A model generated the notes under the pieces. The model did not search any database, was not told the origin of the DNA, and saw only the letters and a program-made list of their open reading frames with translations. Positions 56,848-64,000 of a stretch of 64,000 nt of DNA are shown here, one piece after another. The DNA comes from Methylobacteriaceae bacterium (GTDB taxonomy: Bacteria > Pseudomonadota > Alphaproteobacteria > Rhizobiales > Beijerinckiaceae). Both the position numbers and the translations under genes were made by a program. The stretch is from the NCBI GenBank assembly GCA_020638135.1, contig JACKJE010000017.1, forward strand, positions 10,779-74,778. The letters run 5' to 3'. How positions within the stretch are numbered: position 1 is the stretch's first letter; the number at the start of each line of letters is the position of its first letter.

Positions 56848-57366
56848 TCAATTCTTCGCGAAATCCGCGCAGCGCACGGCCTCGTTGGTCGCGCCCCACG
56901 GCTGAATGGCGACCGCGGACGTCGAATTCTTCGGCGAGCCGTCGATCAGCTTGTCCGAATAGACCATATAGACCAGCACGTTGCGCCGGGTGTCGCAGCC
57001 GCGCACGATCTGCATGCGCTTGAACAGGATCGAGCGGCGCTCGGCGAAGACCACGTCGCCCTGCGAGAATTTCTCCTTGATCCGGATCGGGCCGTACTGC
57101 CGGCAGGCGATCGAGACGTCGGACAATTCCTCGGCGACGCCGAACATGCCTGATACGCCGCCCTTTTCGGGCACGGTGTAGTGGCAGACGACGCCGTCGA
57201 CGAGCGGATCGTCGATGGCGTAGGTGGCCAGCTTGTCGTTGGGCGTCATCAGCTTGAAGGTCGTGGACTTGCGGAAGATCAGTTCCTGCGCCCCGGCGGA
57301 GCCGACAGCGGCCGACAGGCCGAGAGCGGCGGCGAACAGAAGACGGGCGGTTTTCAGCGACGGCAT
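56848..57366 (-). CDS. creA: CreA family protein
   Basis: 172 residues from ATG 57366, with a signal peptide (MPSLKTARLLFAAALGLSAAVGSAGA). CreA-specific stretches: KLATYAIDDPLVDGVVCHYTVPEKGGVSGMFGVAEELSDVSIACRQYGPI, RRSILFKRMQIVRGCDTRRNVLVYMVYSDKLIDGSPKNS. CreA is a widely conserved periplasmic protein of unknown function. Divergent from the DUF2865 gene. Confidence 0.93.
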   Translation of the reverse strand: MPSLKTARLLFAAALGLSAAVGSAGAQELIFRKSTTFKLMTPNDKLATYAIDDPLVDGVVCHYTVPEKGGVSGMFGVAEELSDVSIACRQYGPIRIKEKFSQGDVVFAERRSILFKRMQIVRGCDTRRNVLVYMVYSDKLIDGSPKNSTSAVAIQPWGATNEAVRCADFAKN

Positions 57367-57549
57367 CGATTTCTCCGTGGCCACGACATGCGAGCGCGCT
57401 GCTGATATGGCGACGGCGGCGCGCTGCGCAAAGGGGCGCGGCGCGGAATGGGCGGCCGCCGTTTTGGCTTTTCGGCGCGACATCGCCACAATCGCCGCCC
57501 AGAAGAGATTCGTCCAACGTCGGCGCGCGCGCCGGAGAGAGCAATCGCG

Positions 57550-58578
57550 ATGAACTTCCTGGCCGGCCTGCGGCCCGCCGGCGCCCTGCTAGCCCTGGCG
57601 ACGATCGCCTTGGCCACGATCGCGCTGCCTGCGTCGCGCGCGACGGCGCAGGTCGATTGCAATCGCCTGGCGGCGCAGATCGCATCGCTCGGACACAGCG
57701 CCAGTTCGTCGCGCGCGGCGGCCGCCGCCAACCGGCAGCAGAGCGAAATCGCCCGCCTGTCGGCGCACGCCAATTCCATCGGCTGCAATCGCCCGCATTT
57801 CCTGTTTTTCGACGACCGGCCGCGGCAATGCGACGGGCTGAACGCGCGTATCCAGGGGATGCGCGCGAACCTCGCGCAAATGCAACGCGCAGCTTATGGC
57901 GGCGGCGGAACGCGGCGGCAATTGCAGGAACAATACGACGCCTATTGCCGCGGCGGGCGGCGGAATCCGGATTTCCTCGAACGCCTGTTCGGCGGCCGCG
58001 ACGAGATCGTCTATCCGCCGGCCTCGGGCCTGGACGAAACTCCAGTTGAACCGCAAGACACCACGCCGCGCGGCGGATCGGAAGCGATCTGTGTACGCAC
58101 CTGCGACGGGTCGTTCTTCCCGATCAGCTATTCGGCGCGGCGCGCCAACCTGAGCGATCTCCAGGAAATGTGCACGGCGCTTTGCCCGGCCGCCGAGGTC
58201 AAGCTGTTCACGCGCGCGCCGCGTGACATGAAGACGGCCGTCTCGATCGACGGCGAGGCCTATACGAACCTCGAGAACGCGTTCAAATACGAAAAGACGG
58301 TCGTTCCGCAATGCAGCTGCCGCAAGCCCGGCCAGAGTTGGGCGGAAGCCCTGGTCGACGCCGAGCGCCTGCTCGGCGAGGGGCGCAAGGGCGACATCAT
58401 TGTCACGCCCGAAAAGGCGGAGGAATTGTCTCGGCCGCAGCAGGCGGGCGCGCCGGACGAACAGCCGCCGCCGAGACGAAAGCGCAAGGGCAAAGCCGCC
58501 TTCGACGCGCGGGCGACTCGGAAACTGCTCGACGAGCGCAGGCGGGCGGCCGACGCCGAAATTCAGCCGGAGCGGTAG
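57550..58578 (+). CDS. DUF2865 domain exported protein
   Basis: 342 residues with a signal peptide (MNFLAGLRPAGALLALATIALATIALPASRATA). The DUF2865 region starts at GSEAICVRTCDGSFFPISYSARRANLSDLQEMCTALCPAAEVKLFTR and includes cysteine pairs, YTNLENAFKYEKTVVPQCSCRKPGQSWAEALVDAE. A basic tail (RRKRKGKAA) ends the protein. The family is found almost only in Hyphomicrobiales, which supports the taxonomic call. Function unknown. Confidence 0.9.
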   Translation: MNFLAGLRPAGALLALATIALATIALPASRATAQVDCNRLAAQIASLGHSASSSRAAAAANRQQSEIARLSAHANSIGCNRPHFLFFDDRPRQCDGLNARIQGMRANLAQMQRAAYGGGGTRRQLQEQYDAYCRGGRRNPDFLERLFGGRDEIVYPPASGLDETPVEPQDTTPRGGSEAICVRTCDGSFFPISYSARRANLSDLQEMCTALCPAAEVKLFTRAPRDMKTAVSIDGEAYTNLENAFKYEKTVVPQCSCRKPGQSWAEALVDAERLLGEGRKGDIIVTPEKAEELSRPQQAGAPDEQPPPRRKRKGKAAFDARATRKLLDERRRAADAEIQPER

Positions 58579-58686
58579 ATCGGCGGACGGGTCCGACGCC
58601 CTTCCTTGGCCGGATGGATGGCTTGCCGGCGCAGGCGCGCGCGGAAACAATGGCGGCGACCCGATCCGCCGCGAGACGCGCCGACC

Positions 58687-59106
58687 ATGCCGAACCAGAG
58701 CCCGCAACATGCCGCGCAGGACGAGCCTAGCGGCGAACTCACCATCCGCGTCGTCGCCATGCCCGCGGACACAAATGCGAACGGCGATATTTTCGGCGGC
58801 TGGGTGCTGTCGCGCATGGACCAGGCCGGCGGCGTGGCGGCGGTCGACCGCGCGCAGGGCCGCGTCGTGACCGTCGCGATCGAGGCGATGACCTTCGTCA
58901 AGCCGGTGCGCGTCGGCGACGTGCTGTGCGTCTACACGAGCGTGCAGGGCGTCGGCCGCACGTCGATGAAAATCCATGTCGAGGCCTGGGCGCGGCGCTT
59001 CCGCACCGACGTTCGCGAGAAGGTGACGGTGGGAACCTTCACCTTCGTCGCCATCGACGACGAGGGGCGCCCGCGCCTCGTGCCGCCGGAACGCGGCGCG
59101 ACCTAG
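58687..59106 (+). CDS. Acyl-CoA thioesterase, YciA-like hotdog fold
   Basis: 139 residues from ATG 58687. [36 protein letters not shown] contains the NANGDIFGG catalytic-strand motif of Yci[32 protein letters not shown] follows. It hydrolyses acyl-CoAs to free acids. It is downstream of DUF2865 on the same strand and converges with gltX by a few bases. Confidence 0.92.
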   Translation: MPNQSPQHAAQDEPSGELTIRVVAMPADTNANGDIFGGWVLSRMDQAGGVAAVDRAQGRVVTVAIEAMTFVKPVRVGDVLCVYTSVQGVGRTSMKIHVEAWARRFRTDVREKVTVGTFTFVAIDDEGRPRLVPPERGAT

Positions 59107-60446
59107 CTTCCCAACCGCGCCTGCGCTCTTGTCCTGCCGATCAACGGCAGGAGCCGGGCCAATTCCGGGCCGGTCTCCCGGCCGGTCAGCGCGAGCCGCA
59201 GGGGATGAAACAGCTCCCTGCCCTTGCGGCCCGTCGCGCCTTTCACGGCCGACGTCCAGGCGCTCCAGGTCTTTTCGTCCCAGGGGTCCGGCGGCAGCAG
59301 GTCGAGCGCCGCCTTGCAGAATGCCGCGTCCTCGATCACCGGCGCGATCTCGCCGTCGACGATGCGCCACCAGTCGCAGACGTCGAGAAACGTCTCGATA
59401 TTGCCGCGCACGGCGAGCCAGAAGGCTTCGGCATGCGCGCCGACAATGTCGTGCGCGGCGAGGCGCTCGCGCACGCTTTCGAAATCGAGCTTGAGCAAGG
59501 TGCGCTGCGTCAGCGTGCGCAGATCGGCGGGATCGAATTTCGCGGCGTTGCGCGAGACATGCGCAAGATCGAACATTTGCGCGAGTTCGACGAGCGAGCC
59601 GACGGCATGCACTTCGTCTGACGAACCGGTCAGCACCGCGATCGCGGCGACCGCCAGCGCCTCGACGCCGCCGTCGCGCAGCGAGGCGATCGACAGCGCG
59701 CCGGAGCGTTTCGACAGGCCGGCGCCGGAAGCGTCTACCAAGAGATTGTGGTGCGCAAAGCGCGGCGCCTGGCCTGCGCCCGCGAGCGCATCGACGATCT
59801 GAATCTGCACGGCGGTGTTGGTGACGTGATCCTCGCCACGGATGACGTCGGTAATGCCGAGATCGATGTCGTCGACGACCGAGGGCAGCGTGTAGAGGAA
59901 CGAGCCGTCCTCGCGCACGAGCACGGGATCGGAAAGCGAGGCGCAGTCGATGTGGCAATGGCCACGCACGCCGTCGTCCCATTCGACGAGGCGATGATCG
60001 AGCTTGAAGCGCCAGTGCGGCCTGCGCCCCTCGGCTTCGAGCTTCGCGCGGTCGGCGTCGGTCAGCGCGAGCGCGGCGCGGTCGTAGACCGGCGGCAGGC
60101 CGCGCGCCTGTTTGAGCTTGCGACGGCGGTCGAGTTCGGCCTGCGTCTCATACGCGGGATAGAGCAGGCCCATCTGCTTCAGGCGCTCGGCGGCGGCTTC
60201 GTACAGCGCGACGCGGTCAGACTGGCGGACCGTCAATTGCGGCGCGATGCCGAGCCAAGACAGATCGACCTCGATGCCACGGGCGAATTCGGCGGTCGAG
60301 CGTTCGAGATCGGTATCGTCGAAGCGCAGGACGAAGCGCCCGCCCGCCCGCGCGGCGACGAGATAGTTGAACAGGGCCGTGCGCGCATTGCCGATGTGAA
60401 TGCGGCCGGTGGGCGATGGCGCGAAACGGACGACCGGACCTGACAT
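59103..60446 (-). CDS. gltX: Glutamyl-tRNA synthetase
   Basis: 447 residues. [23 protein letters not shown] is the HIGN class I motif (HIGN in place of HIGH) and [18 protein letters not shown] is the KLSKR-type motif. [25 protein letters not shown] is the tRNA-acceptor part. Alphaproteobacteria often have two GltX genes; this shorter type may be the one that charges tRNA-Gln or be non-discriminating. Three CTCTTGGG(G) units lie just before the start. Confidence 0.93.
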   Translation of the reverse strand: MSGPVVRFAPSPTGRIHIGNARTALFNYLVAARAGGRFVLRFDDTDLERSTAEFARGIEVDLSWLGIAPQLTVRQSDRVALYEAAAERLKQMGLLYPAYETQAELDRRRKLKQARGLPPVYDRAALALTDADRAKLEAEGRRPHWRFKLDHRLVEWDDGVRGHCHIDCASLSDPVLVREDGSFLYTLPSVVDDIDLGITDVIRGEDHVTNTAVQIQIVDALAGAGQAPRFAHHNLLVDASGAGLSKRSGALSIASLRDGGVEALAVAAIAVLTGSSDEVHAVGSLVELAQMFDLAHVSRNAAKFDPADLRTLTQRTLLKLDFESVRERLAAHDIVGAHAEAFWLAVRGNIETFLDVCDWWRIVDGEIAPVIEDAAFCKAALDLLPPDPWDEKTWSAWTSAVKGATGRKGRELFHPLRLALTGRETGPELARLLPLIGRTRAQARLGS

Positions 60447-60450
60447 GGCG

Positions 60451-60476
60451 CTCTTGGGGCTCTTGGGCTCTTGGGG
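60451..60476. repeat. Short tandem repeat (CTCTTGGG)x3 abutting the gltX start
   Basis: ctcttgggg, ctcttggg and ctcttgggg follow one another 5 bases upstream of the gltX ATG (minus strand). On the transcript this gives repeated CCCAAGAG, so the leader could vary by slippage. It leaves no strong ribosome site other than the AAGAG of the last unit. Confidence 0.7.
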
Positions 60477-60614
60477 CTCAGCCCGCGGAATCGCTGCGGG
60501 CAGCGGGTTGTCGCAGACCAGAACGGCAATGTTAAGGGCGGCGAGCGCGCGAGCGCGCGATCGCCACGGTGCGCTGCCGGAAGGCCCGGCGGCGTGGCGC
60601 CATGTATTTTACCA

Positions 60615-60643
60615 TTGACTACATACCAACTGGTTGGTACCTT
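60615..60643 (+). promoter_or_regulatory. tetR promoter with embedded operator
   Basis: TTGACT at 60615-60620 and TACCTT at 60638-60643 form a promoter with a 17-bp spacer. The spacer carries the dyad TACCAAC-TG-GTTGGTA (60624-60639), a typical TetR-family operator, so repressor binding would block RNA polymerase. The predicted start of transcription falls on the ATG (60649), so the transcript may be leaderless. Confidence 0.75.
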
Positions 60644-60648
60644 TTGGC

Positions 60649-61263
60649 ATGACAGCCGACAAACAAACCGCCCGCGACAAAATTCTCGACGCAGCCGTCC
60701 GCGTCATCCGCGCCCAAGGCTATGCCGGGACCAGCGTGGATGAACTCTGCGCGGCGGCGGGCGTCACCAAGGGCGCGTTCTTCCATCATTTCAAATCGAA
60801 GGAAGCGGCGGCGGTCGCGGCGGCCGGGCGGTTCTCCGACATGGCGGACGGCATTTTCGCGGCCGCGCCCTACCGCGCCCTGCCCGACCCAGTCGACCGC
60901 ATGCTGGGCTATGTCGCGTTCCGACGGGAGCTGATGCAGGGCGAATTGCCGGCCTTCACATGTCTGGTCGGCACGATGGCGCAGGAAGCCTATGCGACGC
61001 ATCCCATCGTGCGCGAGGCCTGCGCGCAATCGATCGACGCGCATGTCGCGATGCTGGAAGCCGACATCGCCGAAGCGATGCGCTTACGAAACGTCAGCGC
61101 GCCCGGCGGCCCGCGCGGGCTCGCGCTTTACATGCAGGCGGTCATCCAGGGCGCATTCGTGCTGGCGAAGGCGCATGGCGATGCGAGGGTCGCGGCGCAA
61201 TGCCTCGATCACCTGCACGATCATCTGGTTCGGCTGTTCGGTCGGAGGGAGACAGATCAATGA
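60649..61263 (+). CDS. TetR/AcrR family transcriptional repressor
   Basis: 204 residues. The HTH is TARDKILDAAVRVIRAQGYAGTSVDELCAAAGVTKGAFFHHFKSKEAA. The C-terminal ligand domain (TetR_C-type, QEAYATHPIVREACAQSIDAHVAMLEADI) follows. ATG 60649 is preferred because the operator lies just before it; an ATG-like alternative at 60634 would fall inside the operator. It overlaps the SRPBCC gene (ATGA), so the two are cotranscribed and the SRPBCC protein is likely its regulated partner. Confidence 0.93.
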   Translation: MTADKQTARDKILDAAVRVIRAQGYAGTSVDELCAAAGVTKGAFFHHFKSKEAAAVAAAGRFSDMADGIFAAAPYRALPDPVDRMLGYVAFRRELMQGELPAFTCLVGTMAQEAYATHPIVREACAQSIDAHVAMLEADIAEAMRLRNVSAPGGPRGLALYMQAVIQGAFVLAKAHGDARVAAQCLDHLHDHLVRLFGRRETDQ

Positions 61264-61727
61264 GTGAGACAACCAACGATCGCGAACTGGTCCTGTCGCG
61301 CCTGATCGACGCGCCGCGCGAAAAACTGTTTCGCTGCTGGACCGATCCGAAATTGATGGAGCAATGGTTCTGTCCGAAGCCGTGGTACGTGTCGGACGTC
61401 GTGACGGACGTGCGGCCGGGCGGTTCGTCGTCGATGTTCATCAACGGGCCGAACGGCGAGCGCTTTCCCAATCGCGGCGTCTATCTCGATGTCGCGCCGG
61501 ATGCGCGCATCGTCTTCACCGACGCCTACGTCGACGCATGGACGCCTTCCGACAAGCCGTTCTTCACGGCGATCGTGACCTTCGAGGACGAGGCTGGCCG
61601 GACGCGCTATACGGCGCGCGCGCTGCACTGGAGCGCGGCTGACCGCGAAGCGCACGAGAAGATGGGTTTTCACGAAGGCTGGGGCAAAGCCGCCGACCAG
61701 CTCGCCGAACTCGCCGCCACGATCTGA
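61260..61727 (+). CDS. SRPBCC (AHSA1-like) family protein
   Basis: 155 residues. ELVLSRLIDAPREKLFRCWTDPKLMEQWFCPKPW and DVRPGGSSSMFINGPNGERFPNRGVYLDVAPDARIVFTDAY are the standard START/AHSA1 pattern (DAPREKLFRCWTDP). The fold binds small hydrophobic ligands; the TetR context suggests a response to such a compound. Starts within the tetR stop. Confidence 0.88.
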   Translation: MSETTNDRELVLSRLIDAPREKLFRCWTDPKLMEQWFCPKPWYVSDVVTDVRPGGSSSMFINGPNGERFPNRGVYLDVAPDARIVFTDAYVDAWTPSDKPFFTAIVTFEDEAGRTRYTARALHWSAADREAHEKMGFHEGWGKAADQLAELAATI

Positions 61728-61761
61728 GGGGCATGCTCGACATGCACTGCGAAACCCGACT

Positions 61762-61868
61762 CCCTCATGCTGAGGAGGCGCTGAAAGCGCCGTCTCGAAG
61801 CATGATCCAGCATTTCGCGCCTCGGCCACCCTTCGAGACGCGCCTTGTAGGCGCTCCTCAGGATGAAG
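61762..61868. repeat. Intergenic two-module inverted repeat, copy 3
   Basis: Module ccctcatgctgaggag...ccgtctcgaagcatgat (61762-61806) and inverted module ccacccttcgagacgcg...gcgctcctcaggatgaag (61826-61868). The copy fills most of the gap between SRPBCC and the PhnB-like gene and is closest in order to copy 2. Confidence 0.85.
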
Positions 61869-61902
61869 AGCCAGGATTCCTGACAGACAGTGGGAAGCGC
61901 CG

Positions 61903-62370
61903 ATGAAACTGCACCGCATCACGCCCTGCCTCTGGTTCGACGACAATGCCGAGGCGGCGGTCAACCATTACGTGTCGATCTTCCCCAATTCGAAAATCAA
62001 CAAGATCGCGCGCTACGGCGAGGCCGGACCGGGCAAGCCGGGTTCGGTGATGATGATGACGTTTGAGCTCGACGGTCACGGCTTCCAGGCGTTGAACGGC
62101 GGCCCGATGTTCAAGTTCACGGAAGCGATTTCGCTTTCGGTCGCCTGCGCCGATCAGGCGGAAGTCGATCATTACTGGTCGCGACTGCTGGAAGGCGGAA
62201 CGCCGAGCCGCTGCGGCTGGCTGAAGGATCGCTTCGGCCTGTCCTGGCAGATCGTGCCGCAAGCGATGGAGCGCATCATGAGCGGCGCCGGCGCCGCGCG
62301 CGCCATGCAGGCGATGATGGGCATGGCCAAGCTCGACATCGCCGCGCTGGAGCGCGCGGCGGCTAGCTGA
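61903..62370 (+). CDS. PhnB-like VOC family protein
   Basis: 155 residues. HRITPCLWFDDNAEAAVNHYVSIFPNSKINKIARYGEA matches the 3-demethylubiquinone-9 3-methyltransferase-like domain (PhnB group of the VOC superfamily), with FTEAISLSVACADQAEVDHYWSRLLEGG and CGWLKDRFGLSWQIVP, typical of the group. Such proteins are glyoxalase/dioxygenase fold relatives without an assigned reaction. It follows the SRPBCC gene on the same strand, with a repeat between them. Confidence 0.85.
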   Translation: MKLHRITPCLWFDDNAEAAVNHYVSIFPNSKINKIARYGEAGPGKPGSVMMMTFELDGHGFQALNGGPMFKFTEAISLSVACADQAEVDHYWSRLLEGGTPSRCGWLKDRFGLSWQIVPQAMERIMSGAGAARAMQAMMGMAKLDIAALERAAAS

Positions 62371-62378
62371 CACAAGCC

Positions 62379-63167
62379 CTACTGGAACCGATAGGCGTCG
62401 AGCATCAGCACGCCGCGCTGCACGGAGGCATGGATGCGCTCGCCCTTCGCGCCCTCCCCCGCCGCGCCCATTGCGAAGGGCATAGGCAAGAAGTGCTCCG
62501 GGCTCGGGTGATTTTCACGCGCGAAGGGCGCGGACTCTTCATAGTCCCCGATCGCGTCGAGATCGCCGCCTTCGGCCTTGTCGCGCACCCATTCGTCGAA
62601 ATCGGCGACCCAGGCGGGCGCGGGATCGGCGTCGGTGTAGCCGCCGGTATAGAGTGCGCGCAGGTTGTGCGTCGCGCCGCCGGAGCCGATGACCAGCACG
62701 CCTTTTTCACGCAGCGGCGCCAAAGCGCGCCCGACCGCGGCATGATGCGCGCCGCCGCGGTGCGGCTGCACGGAAATCTGCGCGACGGGAATGTCGGCGT
62801 CCGGATAGATCAGCTTCAACGGCACCCACGTCCCGTGGTCGTAGCCGCGCCCGGTCGCCGCAACGGCCTTCAAGCCCGCACGCTCGGCAAGCTGGGCCGC
62901 CTCGACCGCCAAGCCGAGCGCGCCCGGCGCCAGATATTGCTGCGTATACATTTCCGGCTCGAAGCCGCCGAAGTCGTAGATCATCTTCGGCTTCTCGTCG
63001 GCGCACACGATCGGTTGGTCCGTCTCGAAATGCGCGGACATGACGAGAATGGCGTCTGGACGCGGGATCGTCCTGCCGAGGCCGGACAGGAATTCGCGGG
63101 CGGGGCTCTCGTGCAGGATCATGTTGGGCGATCCGTGCGAGATGAAGAAGGTCGGGAAGGTTGTCAT
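62379..63167 (-). CDS. DODA-type extradiol aromatic ring-opening dioxygenase
   Basis: 262 residues. TFFISHGSPNMILHESPAREFL includes the first metal His, MSAHFETDQP the second, GYDHGTWVPLKLIYPDADIPVAQISVQ the class III core, and SGGATHNLRALYTGG the third His region. These enzymes (YgiD/DOPA-4,5-dioxygenase family) use iron or zinc and cleave catecholic rings; the YgiD group may act on L-DOPA. It converges with the PhnB-like gene; the next gene on its own strand is the DAHP synthase. Confidence 0.9.
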   Translation of the reverse strand: MTTFPTFFISHGSPNMILHESPAREFLSGLGRTIPRPDAILVMSAHFETDQPIVCADEKPKMIYDFGGFEPEMYTQQYLAPGALGLAVEAAQLAERAGLKAVAATGRGYDHGTWVPLKLIYPDADIPVAQISVQPHRGGAHHAAVGRALAPLREKGVLVIGSGGATHNLRALYTGGYTDADPAPAWVADFDEWVRDKAEGGDLDAIGDYEESAPFARENHPSPEHFLPMPFAMGAAGEGAKGERIHASVQRGVLMLDAYRFQ

Positions 63168-63266
63168 GCGAGCGATATAGGCTCGCGCGGCAATTTGCGC
63201 GAGCGCAATCGAGCAAGGCCTATATTGCGTCGCGGCAAAATGGGCGACGCAAGCGCCGCCCTCTGA

Positions 63267-64000
63267 TTATTCCGCAGCATCCACCTGCGGCAGGCCGCGC
63301 GCCTGTCGCTCGTCCTTCAGCAGTTCCGCAACCAGGAAAGCCACCTCGATCGACTGCTCCGCGTTGAGGCGCGGGTCGCAGGACGTGTCGTACATTTCCG
63401 ACAGGTTGGTCTCGGTGATCGCGCGGGCGCCGCCCATGCATTCCGTGACGTTCTTGCCGGTCATCTCCAGATGCACGCCGCCCGCGAAGGTCCCTTCAGA
63501 GCGGTGGATCGCGAAGAAAGTCCGGATTTCGCTCATGATGCGGTCGAAGGGACGGGTCTTGTAACCCGCCGCCGTGATCGTGTTGCCGTGCATCGGGTCG
63601 CTCGACCACACGACCTTGCGACCCTCGCGCTCGACGGCGCGGATCAGGCCCGGCAGATGCTCGGCGATCTTGTCGGAGCCGAAGCGGCAGATCAGCGTCA
63701 GGCGGCCGGGCTCGTTTGTCGGATTGAGCAGGTCGATCAGGCGCAGCATTTCGTCGGGCTTGAGCGAGGGGCCGCACTTCAGGCCGATCGGGTTCTTCAC
63801 GCCACGGCAGAATTCGACATGCGCATGATCGGGCTGGCGGGTGCGGTCGCCGATCCAGATCATGTGGCCGGACGTGTCGTAATGATCGCCGTTCGGCGAA
63901 TCCACGCGTCTCAGCCCCTTCTCGGAGCCGAGCAGCACCGCCCCGTGCGACGCGCCAATGCCGGCCTGGCCCAGCCCCGCACCCCTCCCGTGACCCCATC
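63267..64000 (-). CDS. 3-deoxy-7-phosphoheptulonate (DAHP) synthase, class II (partial)
   Basis: The frame runs to the right edge, so the N-terminal part is missing. Visible are [89 protein letters not shown] and [12 protein letters not shown], the conserved class II core including metal- and phosphoenolpyruvate-binding residues. It catalyses the first step of the shikimate pathway. Close to the edge the sequence ([18 protein letters not shown]) departs from the usual FYTSHEALLLG pattern, so the first residues are uncertain. Confidence 0.92.
   Translation of the reverse strand, partial: WGHGRGAGLGQAGIGASHGAVLLGSEKGLRRVDSPNGDHYDTSGHMIWIGDRTRQPDHAHVEFCRGVKNPIGLKCGPSLKPDEMLRLIDLLNPTNEPGRLTLICRFGSDKIAEHLPGLIRAVEREGRKVVWSSDPMHGNTITAAGYKTRPFDRIMSEIRTFFAIHRSEGTFAGGVHLEMTGKNVTECMGGARAITETNLSEMYDTSCDPRLNAEQSIEVAFLVAELLKDERQARGLPQVDAAE

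Overview
This is a GC-rich window of ordinary chromosomal genes, almost certainly from an alphaproteobacterium of the order Hyphomicrobiales (Rhizobiales), most like the Beijerinckiaceae/Methylobacteriaceae group. The evidence is gene content: IalB-family protein, opgGH, DUF2865, a tiny aa3-type oxidase subunit IV, CreA, HspQ, malyl-CoA lyase, a form II coxGSLM cluster, FIST plus hybrid kinase, and a FixK/FNR-type site before ccoG. No rRNA, tRNA, CRISPR array, prophage or insertion sequence was seen.

Layout. 1-4.3 kb: end of a Baeyer-Villiger-type monooxygenase, a NIPSNAP protein, an FAH-family hydratase, malyl-CoA lyase, hspQ and an IalB-like protein. 4.5-10.6 kb: peptide-type solute-binding protein coupled to a degenerate AMP-binding-like protein, FrnE-like oxidoreductase, GT87 mannosyltransferase-like membrane protein, patatin and a 49-residue oxidase subunit. 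10.7-20 kb: cell-envelope sugar genes glmS and glmU, then opgG-opgH, and a 544-residue exported protein. 20-22.9 kb: copper locus copA-cueR with a clear CueR-type operator. 22.9-27.3 kb: FIST sensor and hybrid histidine kinase converging on a serine hydrolase and a LuxR response regulator. 27.4-31.6 kb: coxG-coxS-coxL-coxM operon. 31.8-41.6 kb: glutamine-dependent nadE and a string of damaged single genes (MarR, LOG, LysE, YjbQ, GST, HAD, methyltransferase, ABC ATPase). 41.7-45.8 kb: LysR with a CoA-transferase, an AT-hook protein, and a LuxI/FeeM-like acyltransferase. 46-64 kb: ccoG, a second FAH-family hydratase, psd, an ATM1-type exporter, a second LOG protein, cimA, cysS, creA, DUF2865, acyl-CoA thioesterase, gltX, a TetR-SRPBCC pair, a PhnB/VOC protein, a DODA-type dioxygenase and the end of a class II DAHP synthase.

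The main structural oddity is regional. Between about 22.2 and 46.6 kb most genes carry frameshifts, while the flanks are almost clean. Damage includes nadE (normally needed for NAD synthesis) and a compensated pair of shifts in ccoG, so local assembly error is the leading explanation; real gene decay is possible for some, such as cueR and the FIST/kinase locus. I rebuilt damaged genes by joining frames, so their internal boundaries are approximate.

Regulatory signals that can be read directly include a CueR dyad before copA, an FNR/FixK-like site placed for class II activation of ccoG, and a TetR operator lying between the -35 and -10 of an apparently leaderless tetR. Three copies of a two-module intergenic inverted repeat (near 49.0, 56.7 and 61.8 kb) and one REP-like pair (54.4 kb) lie in the clean right flank. 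I saw no convincing undescribed defence or biosynthetic system; the most novel-looking items are the orphan FeeM-like synthase, the degenerate ANL-like protein and the FIST/kinase/hydrolase locus.
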